A stretch of 64,000 nucleotides of DNA from Parafrankia irregularis (GCF_001536285.1 NZ_FAOZ01000009.1:211449-275448); one strand, 5' to 3'. Shown: positions 1 to 8,980, counted from the stretch's first letter. Notes: generated from the letters alone by a model not told the origin. A program made the numbers and translations.

Positions 1-246
1 CTGCGCAAGATGATGGGCGCGGCACCGGGCGGGCTGCACCTCGGCGGCCCGCCCGTCATCGAGATGGACGGTGCCGACACCGCGCACACCCGGCGCAACC
101 TGCTGTTCGTCGACCGCACCGACGGCGTCTCCCGCAGCGCGGTGTACACCGACGAGCTCGTGCGCACGCCCGAGGGCTGGCGGATCAGGAACACCCGATG
201 CCGCTTCATCACCGCGGACGGCCTCGCCGACCGGCCAGCCCGCTGA
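1..246 (+). CDS. NTF2/SnoaL-like domain protein, C-terminal fragment
   Basis: The reading frame is open from the first base, so the start lies outside the window and only about 81 residues are seen. The visible part holds the last strands of a SnoaL/NTF2-like alpha+beta barrel. The ending, in which a terminal strand reads EGWRIRNTRCRF before the stop, is typical of this fold, which in actinomycetes includes small hydrolases, isomerases and ring-hydroxylating dioxygenase beta-like subunits. It precedes an oxidoreductase operon on the same strand after a 116-base gap. No catalytic residue can be assigned from the fragment. Confidence 0.6.
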   Translation: MRKMMGAAPGGLHLGGPPVIEMDGADTAHTRRNLLFVDRTDGVSRSAVYTDELVRTPEGWRIRNTRCRFITADGLADRPAR

Positions 247-362
247 ACCACGGGCCCGCGCGGCGGGTCATGGAGCACAGTGTGGAGCTGTGACAAGTCC
301 GCGTCGAGTCGGTGGCCGCAGCCCGGCATCGGTCGGCGACGGGCAACGGAGAGGGGTTTCCT

Positions 363-1229
363 GTGCAGTTCCACCTGTACCTACCGCAGATGCGGTTAAG
401 TCCCGCGCAGCTGGTCGAACGCGCCCAGGCGGCCGAAGCCGCCGGCTTCGACGGCATCGCCGGGATGGACCACATGGCGCCACCGCTCGCGGAGGGCCAG
501 CCGATGTTCTCCGCGTCCGTCACGAACACCTGGCTGGCGGCACACACGACCCGGCTGACCGTCGGATCGCTGGTGCTGTGCGACGTCTTCCGCAACCCGG
601 CGCTGCTCGCCCAGGAGTCCGTGTCACTCGACCACCTCTCACGCGGGCGTTACGAACTCGGCCTCGGGACGGGCTCGGTTCCCCGCGAGATCACCTCCTA
701 CGGCCTGGCGCTGCCCGAGGGCCGGCTGCGGGTGCGGCGGCTGCGCGAGACGCTGGAGATCCTGCGGGCGCTGTGGACCGGTGAACCGGTCGACTACGAC
801 GGGGAGTTCTTCCAGCTGCGCGGTGCCCGGCAGGCGCCGACGCCGCTGGGAAGCATCCCGATCCAGATCGGGGGCGCCGGCCCGAAGACGATGGAGCTGG
901 TCGCCGCGCACGCGGACTGGTGGAACGTCCACATCGGGATCCTCGACAAGCTCGACGAGATGCGCCCACGCGCCGGGCGGGCCCGGGTGTCGATCCAGGA
1001 GCGGGTCGCCTTCGTCCCGTCGGAGGACCAGCGCGCGGCGGTGGCGGAGCTGGCGCGGCGGCGCTTCGGCCGGACCGGTGTGGTCGTGGGCGACGCAGAG
1101 CAGCTCGTCGAGCATTTCGGCACGCTTTCCGAACGCGGGATCGAGCGCTCCTACACCTGGTTCTGCGACTTCGCGCAGCCGGAGACACTCGCCGCGTTCG
1201 GCGAGTCGGTCATCGCGAAGGTGCGCTGA
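363..1229 (+). CDS. LLM-class (luciferase-like) flavin/F420-dependent oxidoreductase
   Basis: A 288-residue TIM-barrel oxidoreductase of the bacterial luciferase family; in actinomycetes these usually use F420 or FMN to oxidise or reduce small carbonyl or ring compounds. The N-terminus reads VQFHLYLPQMRLSP, followed by the helix AAEAAGFDGIAGMDH, the barrel segment LSRGRYELGLGTGS and the late motif IPIQIGGAGPKTMEL, all family hallmarks. I chose the GTG at 363 because GGAGAGGGG lies about 6 bases upstream; an in-frame ATG at 312 would add 17 atypical residues. The next gene begins 6 bases after the stop, so it likely forms an operon with the MaoC hydratase and hotdog protein. The substrate is unknown; an acyl-CoA pathway is suggested only by the neighbours. 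Confidence 0.85.
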   Translation: MQFHLYLPQMRLSPAQLVERAQAAEAAGFDGIAGMDHMAPPLAEGQPMFSASVTNTWLAAHTTRLTVGSLVLCDVFRNPALLAQESVSLDHLSRGRYELGLGTGSVPREITSYGLALPEGRLRVRRLRETLEILRALWTGEPVDYDGEFFQLRGARQAPTPLGSIPIQIGGAGPKTMELVAAHADWWNVHIGILDKLDEMRPRAGRARVSIQERVAFVPSEDQRAAVAELARRRFGRTGVVVGDAEQLVEHFGTLSERGIERSYTWFCDFAQPETLAAFGESVIAKVR

Positions 1230-1235
1230 CCGCAG

Positions 1236-2141
1236 GTGAACCTCGACGCGATCGGAACAGTCGCCGGCCCGGTGGAACGGAGCTGGTCCGCCAGGGACAC
1301 CATGCTCTACGCGGTCGGTGTGGGCGCCGGGTACCCCGACCCCGGCGAGGAGCTCGCGTTCACCACGGAGAACTCCGCCGGCGTGGAACCGCGGGTGCTG
1401 CCGACCTTCGCGCTGCTGTTCACCGCGGAGGGCCCGCTGGACCTGGGCGTGGTCGGGCCGCACGACCCGGGAATGGTCGTGCACGGCGAACAGCGCATCG
1501 AGTGGTTCGGGCCGCTGCGACCGGACGGGCGGGTGCTGCTCACCGGGCGGATCGTCGACATCCTCGACAAGCGGTCCGGCGCCCTCGTGGTGACCGAGAC
1601 GACGGCCAGTGATCCCGAGTCGGGCACCGCCGTCGTGCGCACCCGCACCGGGGTCTTCATCCGCGGCGCCGGCGGCTTCGGCACCCGGACGACCGCCGCG
1701 GTGCCGGCCGCACCGGCTGTGCCTGTCACGCCGGATGCGCCGCCCGGGCGGGCGCCGGATCACTCGGTGACCTACCAGACCCTGCCCAACCAGGCCCTGC
1801 TCTACCGGCTCTCGGGTGACCGCAACCCGCTGCACTCCGATCCGGTGTTCGCGGCCGGCCGCGGCTACGACCGGCCCATCCTGCACGGCCTGTGCACCTA
1901 CGGATTCACCTGCCGGGCTCTGCTGCGCACGCTCTGCGGCTCCGACTCGAGCCGGCTCCGCTCCATGTACGGCCGCTTCAGCCGGCCCGTCCTCCCCGGC
2001 CAGGCGCTCACGATCGACATCTGGGTCGACGGCCCCGATGCCGACGGCGGCCCGGCCACCTCGGCCACCTTCCGGACCAGCGCGGACGGAATGCCCGTCC
2101 TGGAGCGCGGCCGGTGCACGTTCACCGCGGCCGGCGCATGA
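1236..2141 (+). CDS. MaoC-type double-hotdog enoyl-CoA hydratase
   Basis: A 301-residue protein resembling the eukaryotic-type hydratase 2 fold, with an N-terminal degenerate hotdog and a C-terminal catalytic hotdog. The hydratase-2 signature is intact at about 188-205 (LLYRLSGDRNPLHSDP), with Asp195 and His200 the expected catalytic pair and Asn197 beside them, followed by PILHGLCTYGF. It should hydrate trans-2-enoyl-CoA to (R)-3-hydroxyacyl-CoA in the cytosol. A Pro/Ala-rich linker at about 153-175 joins the halves. The start is GTG, 6 bases after the oxidoreductase stop, with only a weak ribosome site. It overlaps the next gene by 4 bases (ATGA), which implies translational coupling. Confidence 0.87.
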   Translation: MNLDAIGTVAGPVERSWSARDTMLYAVGVGAGYPDPGEELAFTTENSAGVEPRVLPTFALLFTAEGPLDLGVVGPHDPGMVVHGEQRIEWFGPLRPDGRVLLTGRIVDILDKRSGALVVTETTASDPESGTAVVRTRTGVFIRGAGGFGTRTTAAVPAAPAVPVTPDAPPGRAPDHSVTYQTLPNQALLYRLSGDRNPLHSDPVFAAGRGYDRPILHGLCTYGFTCRALLRTLCGSDSSRLRSMYGRFSRPVLPGQALTIDIWVDGPDADGGPATSATFRTSADGMPVLERGRCTFTAAGA

Positions 2142-3067
2142 CGGCGCCCGGCCTGACCGGAGCCGAGGCGACGGCTCCGCGCTCGTCGGCACTGGCGGAC
2201 CTCGGGATCCTGATAGAGGAGCAGGGCTCGGTCCTGAAGGCGACCATGCCCGCGGTGGCGAACCTGGCGGTGCCCGGTACCACCGCGATGCGGATCTGCG
2301 CGCTCTGCGCGCTGGCCGACACCCAGCTGGGCCTGCTGGCGGTGCGCGAGCTCGGGCCCCGCGTCCCGGTGACGCTCGCACTTGACGTCCACCTGTTCCA
2401 GCCGGTGCCGGTCTCACTGCCGCCAGCGCGTGCCGAGGGGCCGGCGGGCGCGGCGGGGTCGGTGGGCGCGGCGGGGCCGGTGAGCATGGTGCACGCGACC
2501 GGCCGGGTGGTGAAGGCCGGGCGGGCCGTGCTCGTGACCGCCATCGAGTTCGCCGACGACACCGGCCGTCCCCTGGGCGTCGGGACGGCGCTGTTCATGG
2601 TCGCGCCGGACCCGATGCTGCTGATGCCGCCGGGCATGCGCCCCCTCGACCTGTTCGCCACGACGAGTGGGGAGCTGGCACAGCCGTACGCTCAGCGGCT
2701 TGGCTGCCGGCGGGTCGGGGCGGGGGTGGCGTCCCTGCCGTTCACCGACGACGTCGTGAACGCCTCGGGGACGCTCAACGGCGGCATCCTGCCGCTCGCC
2801 GTCGAGGAGGCGGTGCTGTCAGCGGCACCCGGGTCGTATCTGACCTCGCTGAGCCTGCAGTACCTTCGCCCGGTGCGCCGCGGCCCGGCGGTGGCGCGGG
2901 CCGAGGTCCGCGGCGACGTCGGCACCGTCGAGGTGCACGACGCCGGCACCGACGCGCTCGCGGTCGTAGCGACGGCCCGGACGTCGCCCGCCCACACCGT
3001 CACGCGAACCTCCGCGGACGCGGCCGGTGCCTCCGCGCCGGCGCCCGAACAACGATCTCGCGGGTAG
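2138..3067 (+). CDS. Double-hotdog thioesterase-like protein (acyl-CoA family)
   Basis: A 309-residue protein with two hotdog-like halves. The N-terminal half contains AVPGTTAMRICALCALADTQ in the hot-dog helix position; the C-terminal half contains NASGTLNGGILPLAVEEAVL and YLRPVRRGP, as in PaaI-like thioesterases. Residues about 95-115 form an Ala/Gly/Pro-rich loop. It is a clear paralogue of the gene at 46708-47532, especially in the second half (NxSGxxxGG, EEAVLS, YLRP). The ATG at 2138 overlaps the upstream TGA, completing a three-gene operon. Thioesterase activity is a family-level guess; the function might instead be acyl-CoA binding or hydration. It converges on livF of cassette A. Confidence 0.7.
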   Translation: MTAPGLTGAEATAPRSSALADLGILIEEQGSVLKATMPAVANLAVPGTTAMRICALCALADTQLGLLAVRELGPRVPVTLALDVHLFQPVPVSLPPARAEGPAGAAGSVGAAGPVSMVHATGRVVKAGRAVLVTAIEFADDTGRPLGVGTALFMVAPDPMLLMPPGMRPLDLFATTSGELAQPYAQRLGCRRVGAGVASLPFTDDVVNASGTLNGGILPLAVEEAVLSAAPGSYLTSLSLQYLRPVRRGPAVARAEVRGDVGTVEVHDAGTDALAVVATARTSPAHTVTRTSADAAGASAPAPEQRSRG

Positions 3068-3101
3068 CCGGCTCCCCGGCCAGCAGGACCGGGAAGCCGG
3101 C
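3067..3101. terminator. Bidirectional hairpin between convergent operons
   Basis: 13-base arms (GCCGGCTCCCCGG at 3067-3079 and its partner at 3089-3101) pair with one mismatch around a 9-base loop. The hairpin sits at the stop of the plus-strand hotdog gene and 19 bases beyond the stop of minus-strand livF. There is no U-tract, as is common for high-GC actinomycete terminators. Confidence 0.55.
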
Positions 3102-3119
3102 GGACGCCGCGACCGTGCG

Positions 3120-3854
3120 TCAGGACGCGGAGGCTCCCGCGACCTCCTCCTGGTGGATGCCGAGGTAGGCGCCTTCCAGGAGCTCGGGGGAGGCGGCCAG
3201 TTCCTCGGCCGCCCCCCGCAGCACGATGCGGCCGCGGTTGAGCACGGCGGCGCTGTCGGCGACCTCGAGGGCCAGGTTGACGTGCTGCTCGACCAGGATC
3301 ACCGCGCATTTGTGGTCGGCGGCGATGGCGCTGACGGTCTTGAACAGATCCTCGACGATCAGGGGCGCGAGACCCATGCTGAGTTCGTCGATGAGCAGCA
3401 CCCGGGGTTGCTGGACCAGGGCTCGCGCCATCACCAGCATCTGCTGCTCACCGCCGGAGAGGGCCCCCGCGGGCAGGTTCCACCGCTTCTCGAGCGCCGG
3501 GAAGGTCTCGAGAAGGCTCTTCGGCTTCGGGCCGTTGCGCCGGGCCGCGACCCGGATGTTCTCCTCGACGGTCAGGGTGGTGAACAGAGCGCGGTTGTCG
3601 GGGACGAGAACCACGCCGGCCGCGTTCGCGGCGGCGGGCCGGCCGTTGCGCAGCCGGGTGCCGTCCACGCTGATGGTGCCGCCCTGGGCCGGCAGCAGGC
3701 CGGCCAGGGTCAGCAGCAGCGTGGTCTTGCCGGCGCCGTTCGGCCCTAGCAGGGCCAGCACGCTGCCTTCCTCGACGGTGAGATCGACGTTGCGGAACGC
3801 GGTGGCGCTGCCGCGGCCGCCGCTGAGGTCGGTGCATTCCAGCCGGGTGCTCAC
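3120..3854 (-). CDS. livF: Branched-chain-type ABC transporter ATPase LivF (cassette A)
   Basis: A 244-residue ATPase of the LivF type, one of the two nucleotide-binding domains of a HAAT-family (branched-chain amino acid or related carboxylate) importer. Walker A is GPNGAGKTT, the signature is LSGGEQQM, and Walker B is VLLIDELSMGLAP, in which the LivF-specific SMGLAP follows the catalytic Glu; the switch His is in LVEQHVNLAL. It starts 4 bases inside the end of the LivHMG fusion (ATGA), so the two are coupled. It is closely similar to the LivF of cassette B at 44412-45134. The substrate is set by the binding protein at 7114-8397 and cannot be named. Confidence 0.93.
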   Translation of the reverse strand: MSTRLECTDLSGGRGSATAFRNVDLTVEEGSVLALLGPNGAGKTTLLLTLAGLLPAQGGTISVDGTRLRNGRPAAANAAGVVLVPDNRALFTTLTVEENIRVAARRNGPKPKSLLETFPALEKRWNLPAGALSGGEQQMLVMARALVQQPRVLLIDELSMGLAPLIVEDLFKTVSAIAADHKCAVILVEQHVNLALEVADSAAVLNRGRIVLRGAAEELAASPELLEGAYLGIHQEEVAGASAS

Positions 3855-6800
3855 TTCGTCACCGCCGAAGAGGTCGTCACGGTCGCAGAGGTGGTCGTGG
3901 CCGCGGCGGCTGCCGCGGACGCCGTCAGCGGCTCGGCGATCTCCGGTGCCGCCGGGTCCTGGGGCGTCGCGGGGGCGGCGGGTGCCGTCGCGTCCACTGG
4001 TGTTGCCGGGTCCGGTGCTGTCGGGTCCGCCGGTGGCGCCGGGTCGGCCGGTGGCGCCAGATCGGTCGGTGCCACCGGGTCGGCCGCAGGTGCCGGGTCG
4101 GCCGGTGCCGCCTCCGTCGCCGGGGGCTCGTCGGCCAGGGCGTCGTGCACGGAGCCGAGGTAGGCGTCGGCGACGGCACGGTTCGCGCGGATCGCGGCCG
4201 GGTCTCCCTCGGCGATGACCTTGCCGAAGTCGAGGACGTAGATGTAGTCGCAGACGGACAGCACGAGCGAGACGTCGTGGTCCACGAGGATCACGCCGAC
4301 TCCGGTGGCGCTGATGGAGCGGATGCGTTCACCGAGCCAGACCGACTCGGTGGTGTCCAGGCCGGCGGCGGGTTCGTCCAGGAGCAGGGCCTTAGGCCCG
4401 GTGGCGCACGCCCGGGCGATCGAGACCAGCTGCCGTTCGCCCTGGCTGAGCTCGCCGGCGTGCCGGCCGGCCCGGTCGGCCAGCCCGACCAGGTCGAGCG
4501 CGGAGGCCAGGGCACGGTGGCGTTCGTCGCCGCTGGCGCCGAACAGGGCCGCGCTGACGTTCTCCTCGACGGTGAGGTCGTCGTAGAGCTCCAGGGACTG
4601 GAACGTGCGGGCCAGGCCGCGGCGCACCCGGCTGTGCGTGGGCAGCCCCTCGATCTGGGTGCCGGCGAGCCTGACAGTGCCGTCGGCCCGGGTGAAACCG
4701 GTCGTCGCGTCGATCACGCTGGTCTTGCCCGCGCCGTTCGGCCCGATGAGGCCGACGATCTGGCCGGCGCTCACCCGCAGCGAGACCTCGGACACCGCCG
4801 TCACACCGCCGTAGCGGACGGTCAGCCCGTCGACCTCGAGCACCAGGCCTGCCGGCGCCACCTGCGCGGTCGGCTTCGCCGGGTCGGCCTCCACGGCCGT
4901 GCCGGGCTTGGCCAGCCCCGCCAGCACCACCGTCTCGGCGGAGGGCTCGGCCGTTTCAGCCGGTGTGCTCAGTTCGCCCGCTGCCGGCGCCGCGGCCTGC
5001 TTCGCAGGGCTGTGGCCGAAGCGGCGGCGGCGTAGTCGATCCAGCCGGTCGGCGAGGTCGTGACCGCCGCTGGCGAATCCTTCGGGGTGGCCGATGAGGG
5101 CGACGAGCAGGAGGACGCCGGTGATGACGGGGAACCAGTCACCGAGGTGGACCCAGCGGTCCATCGCGATGAAGGTGATGCCGGTCGAGGCCATCACACC
5201 GGCGAGGATGCCGCCGTAGACGGAGGTGACTCCGGCGAGGTAGGCGGTGGAGAGCAGGGAGAGCCCACCGAGCGCGGTGAACGAGGCGAAGGTGACGGTG
5301 TTGAGCCGGTAGGCCAGCAGGCTGCCGCCGAGGCCGGCGATGAACGACGCGATCGCGAAGCTGGCGACCTTGACCGCGACGACGTTGATCCCGATGCCGG
5401 CGGCGGACTGCTCGTTGGCGCGGACGGCGAGCATGGCCGAGCCGAGCGCGCTGGTCCGGAGCTTGGCGACGCCGAAGGCCACCGCGACCAGCACGGCCAG
5501 GCACAGCAGGCCGAAGGGAAGGCGTGGGAAGGCGTGGCCGGTGCCGACGCTGAGGTCGAGGCCGAACAGCTTCGGCTGGGTGACCTGGGCGCCGTCGCTG
5601 TCGACGATGTCGGTGTTACGGAACCACACGGCCTCGATCGTGTAGGCCAGCGCGAGGGTGACGATGCCGAGCGTCAGGCCTTTGAGTCGCAGGGCGGGCA
5701 GACCGATCACCACACCGAGGACGGTGGCCGCGAGGGCCGCGAGCAGCGGTGCGAACGGGAACGGGACGTGCCAGCTCTGGGTCAGGCCGCTCAGCGTGAA
5801 CGCGGCACTGCCGGCGAGCGCCAGCTGGGCGAGCGAGACCTGGCCGGCGTAGCCCGTCACGACGACGAGCGACAGGCCGATGATCGCGGCGATGAAGGTG
5901 CCGATGACCGCGGCCCGCCAGGTTCCGGTGGTGACCAGCAGGCCGAGCACACCGAGGGCGGTGCCGGACAGTGTCGGCAGCGTCAGGGACCGCGGCCGGG
6001 GCGCCCGGCCCAGCGGCTGGCGGAGCAGGCCGCCGCGGACCGTCAGGCCCCGTCCGGTGATCAGCAGTGCGACCAGGATGACGACCAGCGGGATGAGTTC
6101 CGACGAGCCGGTCTTCGGCAGCCAGGAGACGTCCTCGGAGACCAGGGACTGGGCTTCGGCCTGGAGCATGCCGATCACGATGCCGGCCGCGACCGTCGGG
6201 ATGAGGTTCTTGAACCCGCCGACCACGGCGGCGGCCAGCGCCGGCACGACGAACAGCGTGTACGTGGTCGGGGACAGTGGGCTCAGCGGCGCGATGAGGA
6301 TGCCGGCGGCACCGGCGGTCACCCCGCTGATCATCCAGTTGAACAGGGCGATCCGGTCCGGTGAGACGCCGCTGACGTAGGCGCCGGTCTGGGACTCCGC
6401 GACCGCCCTGGTGAGCAGGCCGAACCGGGTGAAGCGGTAGACCGCGGTCAGCACCAGGGTCAGGACCACCACGGCGACGACCAGGTAGAAGCGGTCCGAC
6501 AGGAGCTTCGCGTCGCCGAACTCCCATCGCTCCGCGGGGAAGATCGCGCTGACGCTGACGGGAGAGGTACCGAGCCGGATCGCCATCGTCGACTGGATGA
6601 CGACCAGGACGCCGAGGGAGGCCACCGCCCGGGCGAGTGGGGGTGCCTCACGCAACGGCCGGAAGACCGCCAGGTACAGGATCGCGCCCAGCAGGGCCCC
6701 GAGCAGCAGGGAGAGCGCGGCCGCCGGGGCCAGCGGCCAGGATCCGCCGATGTCGACCGACTCGGGCAGGCCGGGTAACAGGACGAGCAGCTGCCCGTCA

Positions 6801-6958
6801 CGTAAGAAGGCGTAGGAGTAGGCGACGTAGAGCGCCACGGCTCCGGTCGCGAAGTTGATGACTCCCGAGCTCCGATAGGTGAGCACGAGGGCCAGGCCCA
6901 ACGCCGCGTACACCCCGCCGTTTCCCAGGCCGAGAAGCAGCGAACCTATATGTTCCAT
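3851..6958 (-). CDS. livHMG: LivH-LivM-LivG triple fusion ABC transporter (cassette A)
   Basis: A 1035-residue polypeptide that joins three proteins usually encoded separately. Residues about 1-305 are a LivH permease (starting EHIGSLLLGLGNGGVYAALG), about 325-625 a LivM permease (VVTGYAGQVSLAQLALAG; LAVRANEQSAAGIG), and about 705-937 a LivG ATPase with Walker A GPNGAGKT, signature LSQGERQ, Walker B LLLDEPAAGLD and switch His in LVDHD. A 65-residue Ala/Pro linker precedes LivG and a 95-residue Pro/Ala/Asp-rich tail follows it. GTG and ATG lie side by side at the start; I chose the ATG at 6958 because it matches the start of copy B and has GGGAG about 8 bases upstream. Its ATGA overlap with livF fixes the stoichiometry at one fusion per LivF. 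Confidence 0.92.
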   Translation of the reverse strand: MEHIGSLLLGLGNGGVYAALGLALVLTYRSSGVINFATGAVALYVAYSYAFLRDGQLLVLLPGLPESVDIGGSWPLAPAAALSLLLGALLGAILYLAVFRPLREAPPLARAVASLGVLVVIQSTMAIRLGTSPVSVSAIFPAERWEFGDAKLLSDRFYLVVAVVVLTLVLTAVYRFTRFGLLTRAVAESQTGAYVSGVSPDRIALFNWMISGVTAGAAGILIAPLSPLSPTTYTLFVVPALAAAVVGGFKNLIPTVAAGIVIGMLQAEAQSLVSEDVSWLPKTGSSELIPLVVILVALLITGRGLTVRGGLLRQPLGRAPRPRSLTLPTLSGTALGVLGLLVTTGTWRAAVIGTFIAAIIGLSLVVVTGYAGQVSLAQLALAGSAAFTLSGLTQSWHVPFPFAPLLAALAATVLGVVIGLPALRLKGLTLGIVTLALAYTIEAVWFRNTDIVDSDGAQVTQPKLFGLDLSVGTGHAFPRLPFGLLCLAVLVAVAFGVAKLRTSALGSAMLAVRANEQSAAGIGINVVAVKVASFAIASFIAGLGGSLLAYRLNTVTFASFTALGGLSLLSTAYLAGVTSVYGGILAGVMASTGITFIAMDRWVHLGDWFPVITGVLLLVALIGHPEGFASGGHDLADRLDRLRRRRFGHSPAKQAAAPAAGELSTPAETAEPSAETVVLAGLAKPGTAVEADPAKPTAQVAPAGLVLEVDGLTVRYGGVTAVSEVSLRVSAGQIVGLIGPNGAGKTSVIDATTGFTRADGTVRLAGTQIEGLPTHSRVRRGLARTFQSLELYDDLTVEENVSAALFGASGDERHRALASALDLVGLADRAGRHAGELSQGERQLVSIARACATGPKALLLDEPAAGLDTTESVWLGERIRSISATGVGVILVDHDVSLVLSVCDYIYVLDFGKVIAEGDPAAIRANRAVADAYLGSVHDALADEPPATEAAPADPAPAADPVAPTDLAPPADPAPPADPTAPDPATPVDATAPAAPATPQDPAAPEIAEPLTASAAAAAATTTSATVTTSSAVTK

Positions 6959-7045
6959 CACGATCTCCCGGCATCTTCCGGATCAGTTCTGCGAGCCGTC
7001 AGGCTGGTACGGCCCCGCCCACGTGTCAACGCCTGACGGAGCGGT

Positions 7046-7084
7046 CGAACCGGCCGTCGAGGGGGCACCTCGACGACCGGTTCG
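7046..7084 (-). terminator. Intercistronic hairpin between binding-protein and permease genes
   Basis: 16-base arms (7046-7061 and 7069-7084) pair with a single C/T mismatch around a 7-base loop. The hairpin lies 30 bases past the stop of the binding-protein gene and 88 bases before the livHMG start on the same strand. In this position such stems often act as partial terminators or 3'-end stabilisers that raise binding protein over permease; that role is inferred. Cassette B has only 37 bases in the same place and no such stem. Confidence 0.6.
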
Positions 7085-7113
7085 TTTGCTGGATCATCTC
7101 ATCGGTTCGAGAT

Positions 7114-8397
7114 CTAGGAGTTTCCTCGCACCGTGTACGCCGTCGGCTCACCCTTGCCGTCGAGCTCGGTCGTCAGCCCACCCTTCACACAGGCGGCCGG
7201 GGTCTCCGGGTAGGCCTTGCCGCCGCACTGGAACTTCAGCCCGCCGGCGCCCGGCAGTTCCTTCTCCGGCATCGCCTTGATGGCCGCGGTGACCGTCGCC
7301 GGGGTGATCTCACCGGTGATGTCCTCGAGGGACGCCGCGAGGCCGGCGAACGTCACGAACATGCCCCGGCCCGCGGACGAGTCGGGCTCGATGTCCTTCC
7401 CGTAGGTATCGACCACCGAGTTGTAGAGAAGGCTGGACGGATCGTCTCCGCCGACCGGGACGGAGGCACCGATGGTCATCCCCTCCAGCGCGTCTCCCGG
7501 CACCGCCTTGCGGGTGGCGTCGGTGATGCACTGCGAGATGGCGCTGACCTTGCCGTCGTACCCGACGGACCGCAGACCGTTGATCGCGCTGATGCAGAAC
7601 GAGTCGTTGCCGATGATGAACACCAGCCCGGACTCGTTGCTCACGACGCTCTGCATCTGCGGCGTCATGTCGGCGGTGCCCGGAGCGATGCGGATCAGCT
7701 GGTACTCGAGACCCGCCTTCTTCATCAGGCCGGGTGCGACCTCCTCCGCGCTGTGCAGCGCGGCCGGCACGTCGATGACCACCGTCGTGACCTTCTTGAT
7801 GCCCTCGTCCTTCGCCAGGCTGATGGGCAGGTTCAGCACCGCGAAGTTCGGGTCGCCCACGGTGAAGCTCGTGGGGTCGGACAGGATCGACGGGCTGCCG
7901 GCGCCGAAGAACATCGTCGGGATGTCCGCGTCGGACAACGGCTTCCAGACAGCCTCGGCGACGGCGGACTCGCCGACCGCGACCGCGACGACGTTCTTCT
8001 CGACCAGCTGGTTGCCGCAGTCGGTGCCCTTGGCCGGGTCCGCCTGGGTCTCGCAGGTCACCACCTCGACGGGCCGGCCGCCGATGCCCCCGCGGTGCTC
8101 GTTCAGGTACTTGGCGGTGGCGTCAGCGACGGCGAACTGCACGGAGTTGTCGATGCCGGCGGACTTGCCGTCCGAGACGATGCCGATCTTGACGGGCTCG
8201 CCCGCGGCCTTGTCGACCGGGCCGAGCGCGCCCGCGGCCGCGCTCGCGTCCGCCGGGCTGGGCGTGGTCTCCTCGTCCGAGCCGCAGGCGGCGACGAACA
8301 GGAGCGCGGCTAACGGGGCGGCTAAGCCCGCCCGCACCAACCGCCGCCGCGCCCCTCTCTGTGTCGGCCGGCCGCCGGGGGCCACCGTGTGCTGCAT
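7114..8397 (-). CDS. ABC transporter substrate-binding lipoprotein, Leu/Ile/Val family (cassette A)
   Basis: A 427-residue periplasmic-binding-protein type I lipoprotein. After Arg-rich residues comes a hydrophobic stretch ending LLFVAACGS, a lipobox whose Cys would be lipidated, so the mature protein sits on the outer face of the membrane. The body shows the family order: VKIGIVSDGKSAG, KYLNEHRGGIGGRPVEVV, DPAKGTDCGNQLVEKNVVAV, VYDGK/GYDGKVSAIS-type hinges and a C-terminal GGLKFQCGGKAYPETPAAC with two Cys. The ATG at 8397 has GAGGAGAGG upstream; more distal starts give no signal peptide. It is the first gene of the minus-strand cassette. The ligand is not predictable; short carboxylates, amino acids and aromatic acids are all known for the family. 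Confidence 0.9.
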   Translation of the reverse strand: MQHTVAPGGRPTQRGARRRLVRAGLAAPLAALLFVAACGSDEETTPSPADASAAAGALGPVDKAAGEPVKIGIVSDGKSAGIDNSVQFAVADATAKYLNEHRGGIGGRPVEVVTCETQADPAKGTDCGNQLVEKNVVAVAVGESAVAEAVWKPLSDADIPTMFFGAGSPSILSDPTSFTVGDPNFAVLNLPISLAKDEGIKKVTTVVIDVPAALHSAEEVAPGLMKKAGLEYQLIRIAPGTADMTPQMQSVVSNESGLVFIIGNDSFCISAINGLRSVGYDGKVSAISQCITDATRKAVPGDALEGMTIGASVPVGGDDPSSLLYNSVVDTYGKDIEPDSSAGRGMFVTFAGLAASLEDITGEITPATVTAAIKAMPEKELPGAGGLKFQCGGKAYPETPAACVKGGLTTELDGKGEPTAYTVRGNS

Positions 8398-8462
8398 ATA
8401 CCTCTCCTCAAAGTCGTCGGAACCGCCGCACCATGGAGCATGAGAAATACATACCTGTGGGG

Positions 8463-8474
8463 GACCGGCCGGTC
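8463..8474. promoter_or_regulatory. 12-bp perfect palindrome upstream of cassette A
   Basis: GACCGGCCGGTC is a perfect palindrome 66-77 bases upstream of the binding-protein start. It could be an operator for cassette A, but short GC palindromes arise often by chance in such DNA. Confidence 0.3.
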
Positions 8475-8540
8475 TCACAAGCCCGCATTCAGATTGGCTG
8501 AACATTGTCCGGGGCGAAGGTGGGCACATGCTCCCAACTT

Positions 8541-8556
8541 TTGACGTGGGCGTCAA
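8541..8556. promoter_or_regulatory. TTGACG-N4-CGTCAA palindrome upstream of cassette A
   Basis: Perfect 6-base arms TTGACG and CGTCAA around TGGG, about 150 bases upstream of the substrate-binding protein start. The AT content of the arms in a GC-rich background makes chance less likely than for neighbouring palindromes. A regulator cannot be named. Confidence 0.35.
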
Positions 8557-8980
8557 CGTGTCGGTCGCGCGCGACGAATACCCAGGTGTTGGAACTCGCC
8601 GAGGGTGCCTCCGACAGGAGGTCCCGGTCGCCTCCAGCGGCCCGCAACACCCGCCCAGGGGGCCGAGATGGTATCTGCACCGGCGGTGTCGACATGGCCC
8701 GGCCGGGCGGACATCGAGACTTTGCGCCATGAACCCGCCCCTGGTGTGGAACGGGTTTCAGGTCTTCCGGCGGACCGGGCCTCCCGGCCCGAGAGCGCTT
8801 TACTGTTTTTGGCGGACGCACAGATCTTTGGCGTACGCACGGTCGCGTCCGGGTGCGAAAGGCAGGCACCTTTGTGCTCCCGCACAAGGTCCGCCCCCCG
8901 TATCCGCCGCCGCGGTTCGCGCGGATCCGCGTGCCACGAGGACGGCCGGCGAACACGCGGCCCCGGTGCGGGCACGGCGC

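Noticed and set aside
639..2417. Long minus-strand open frame (592 codons) opposite the first operon
   Set aside because: It is antisense to three clear genes, its translation is Arg/Ala/Gly-rich with no domain, and it results from GC-rich third positions.
5060..6364. 434-codon plus-strand frame inside livHMG
   Set aside because: Glu/Gly/Asp/Arg low-complexity antisense shadow of membrane-helix codons; no ribosome site.
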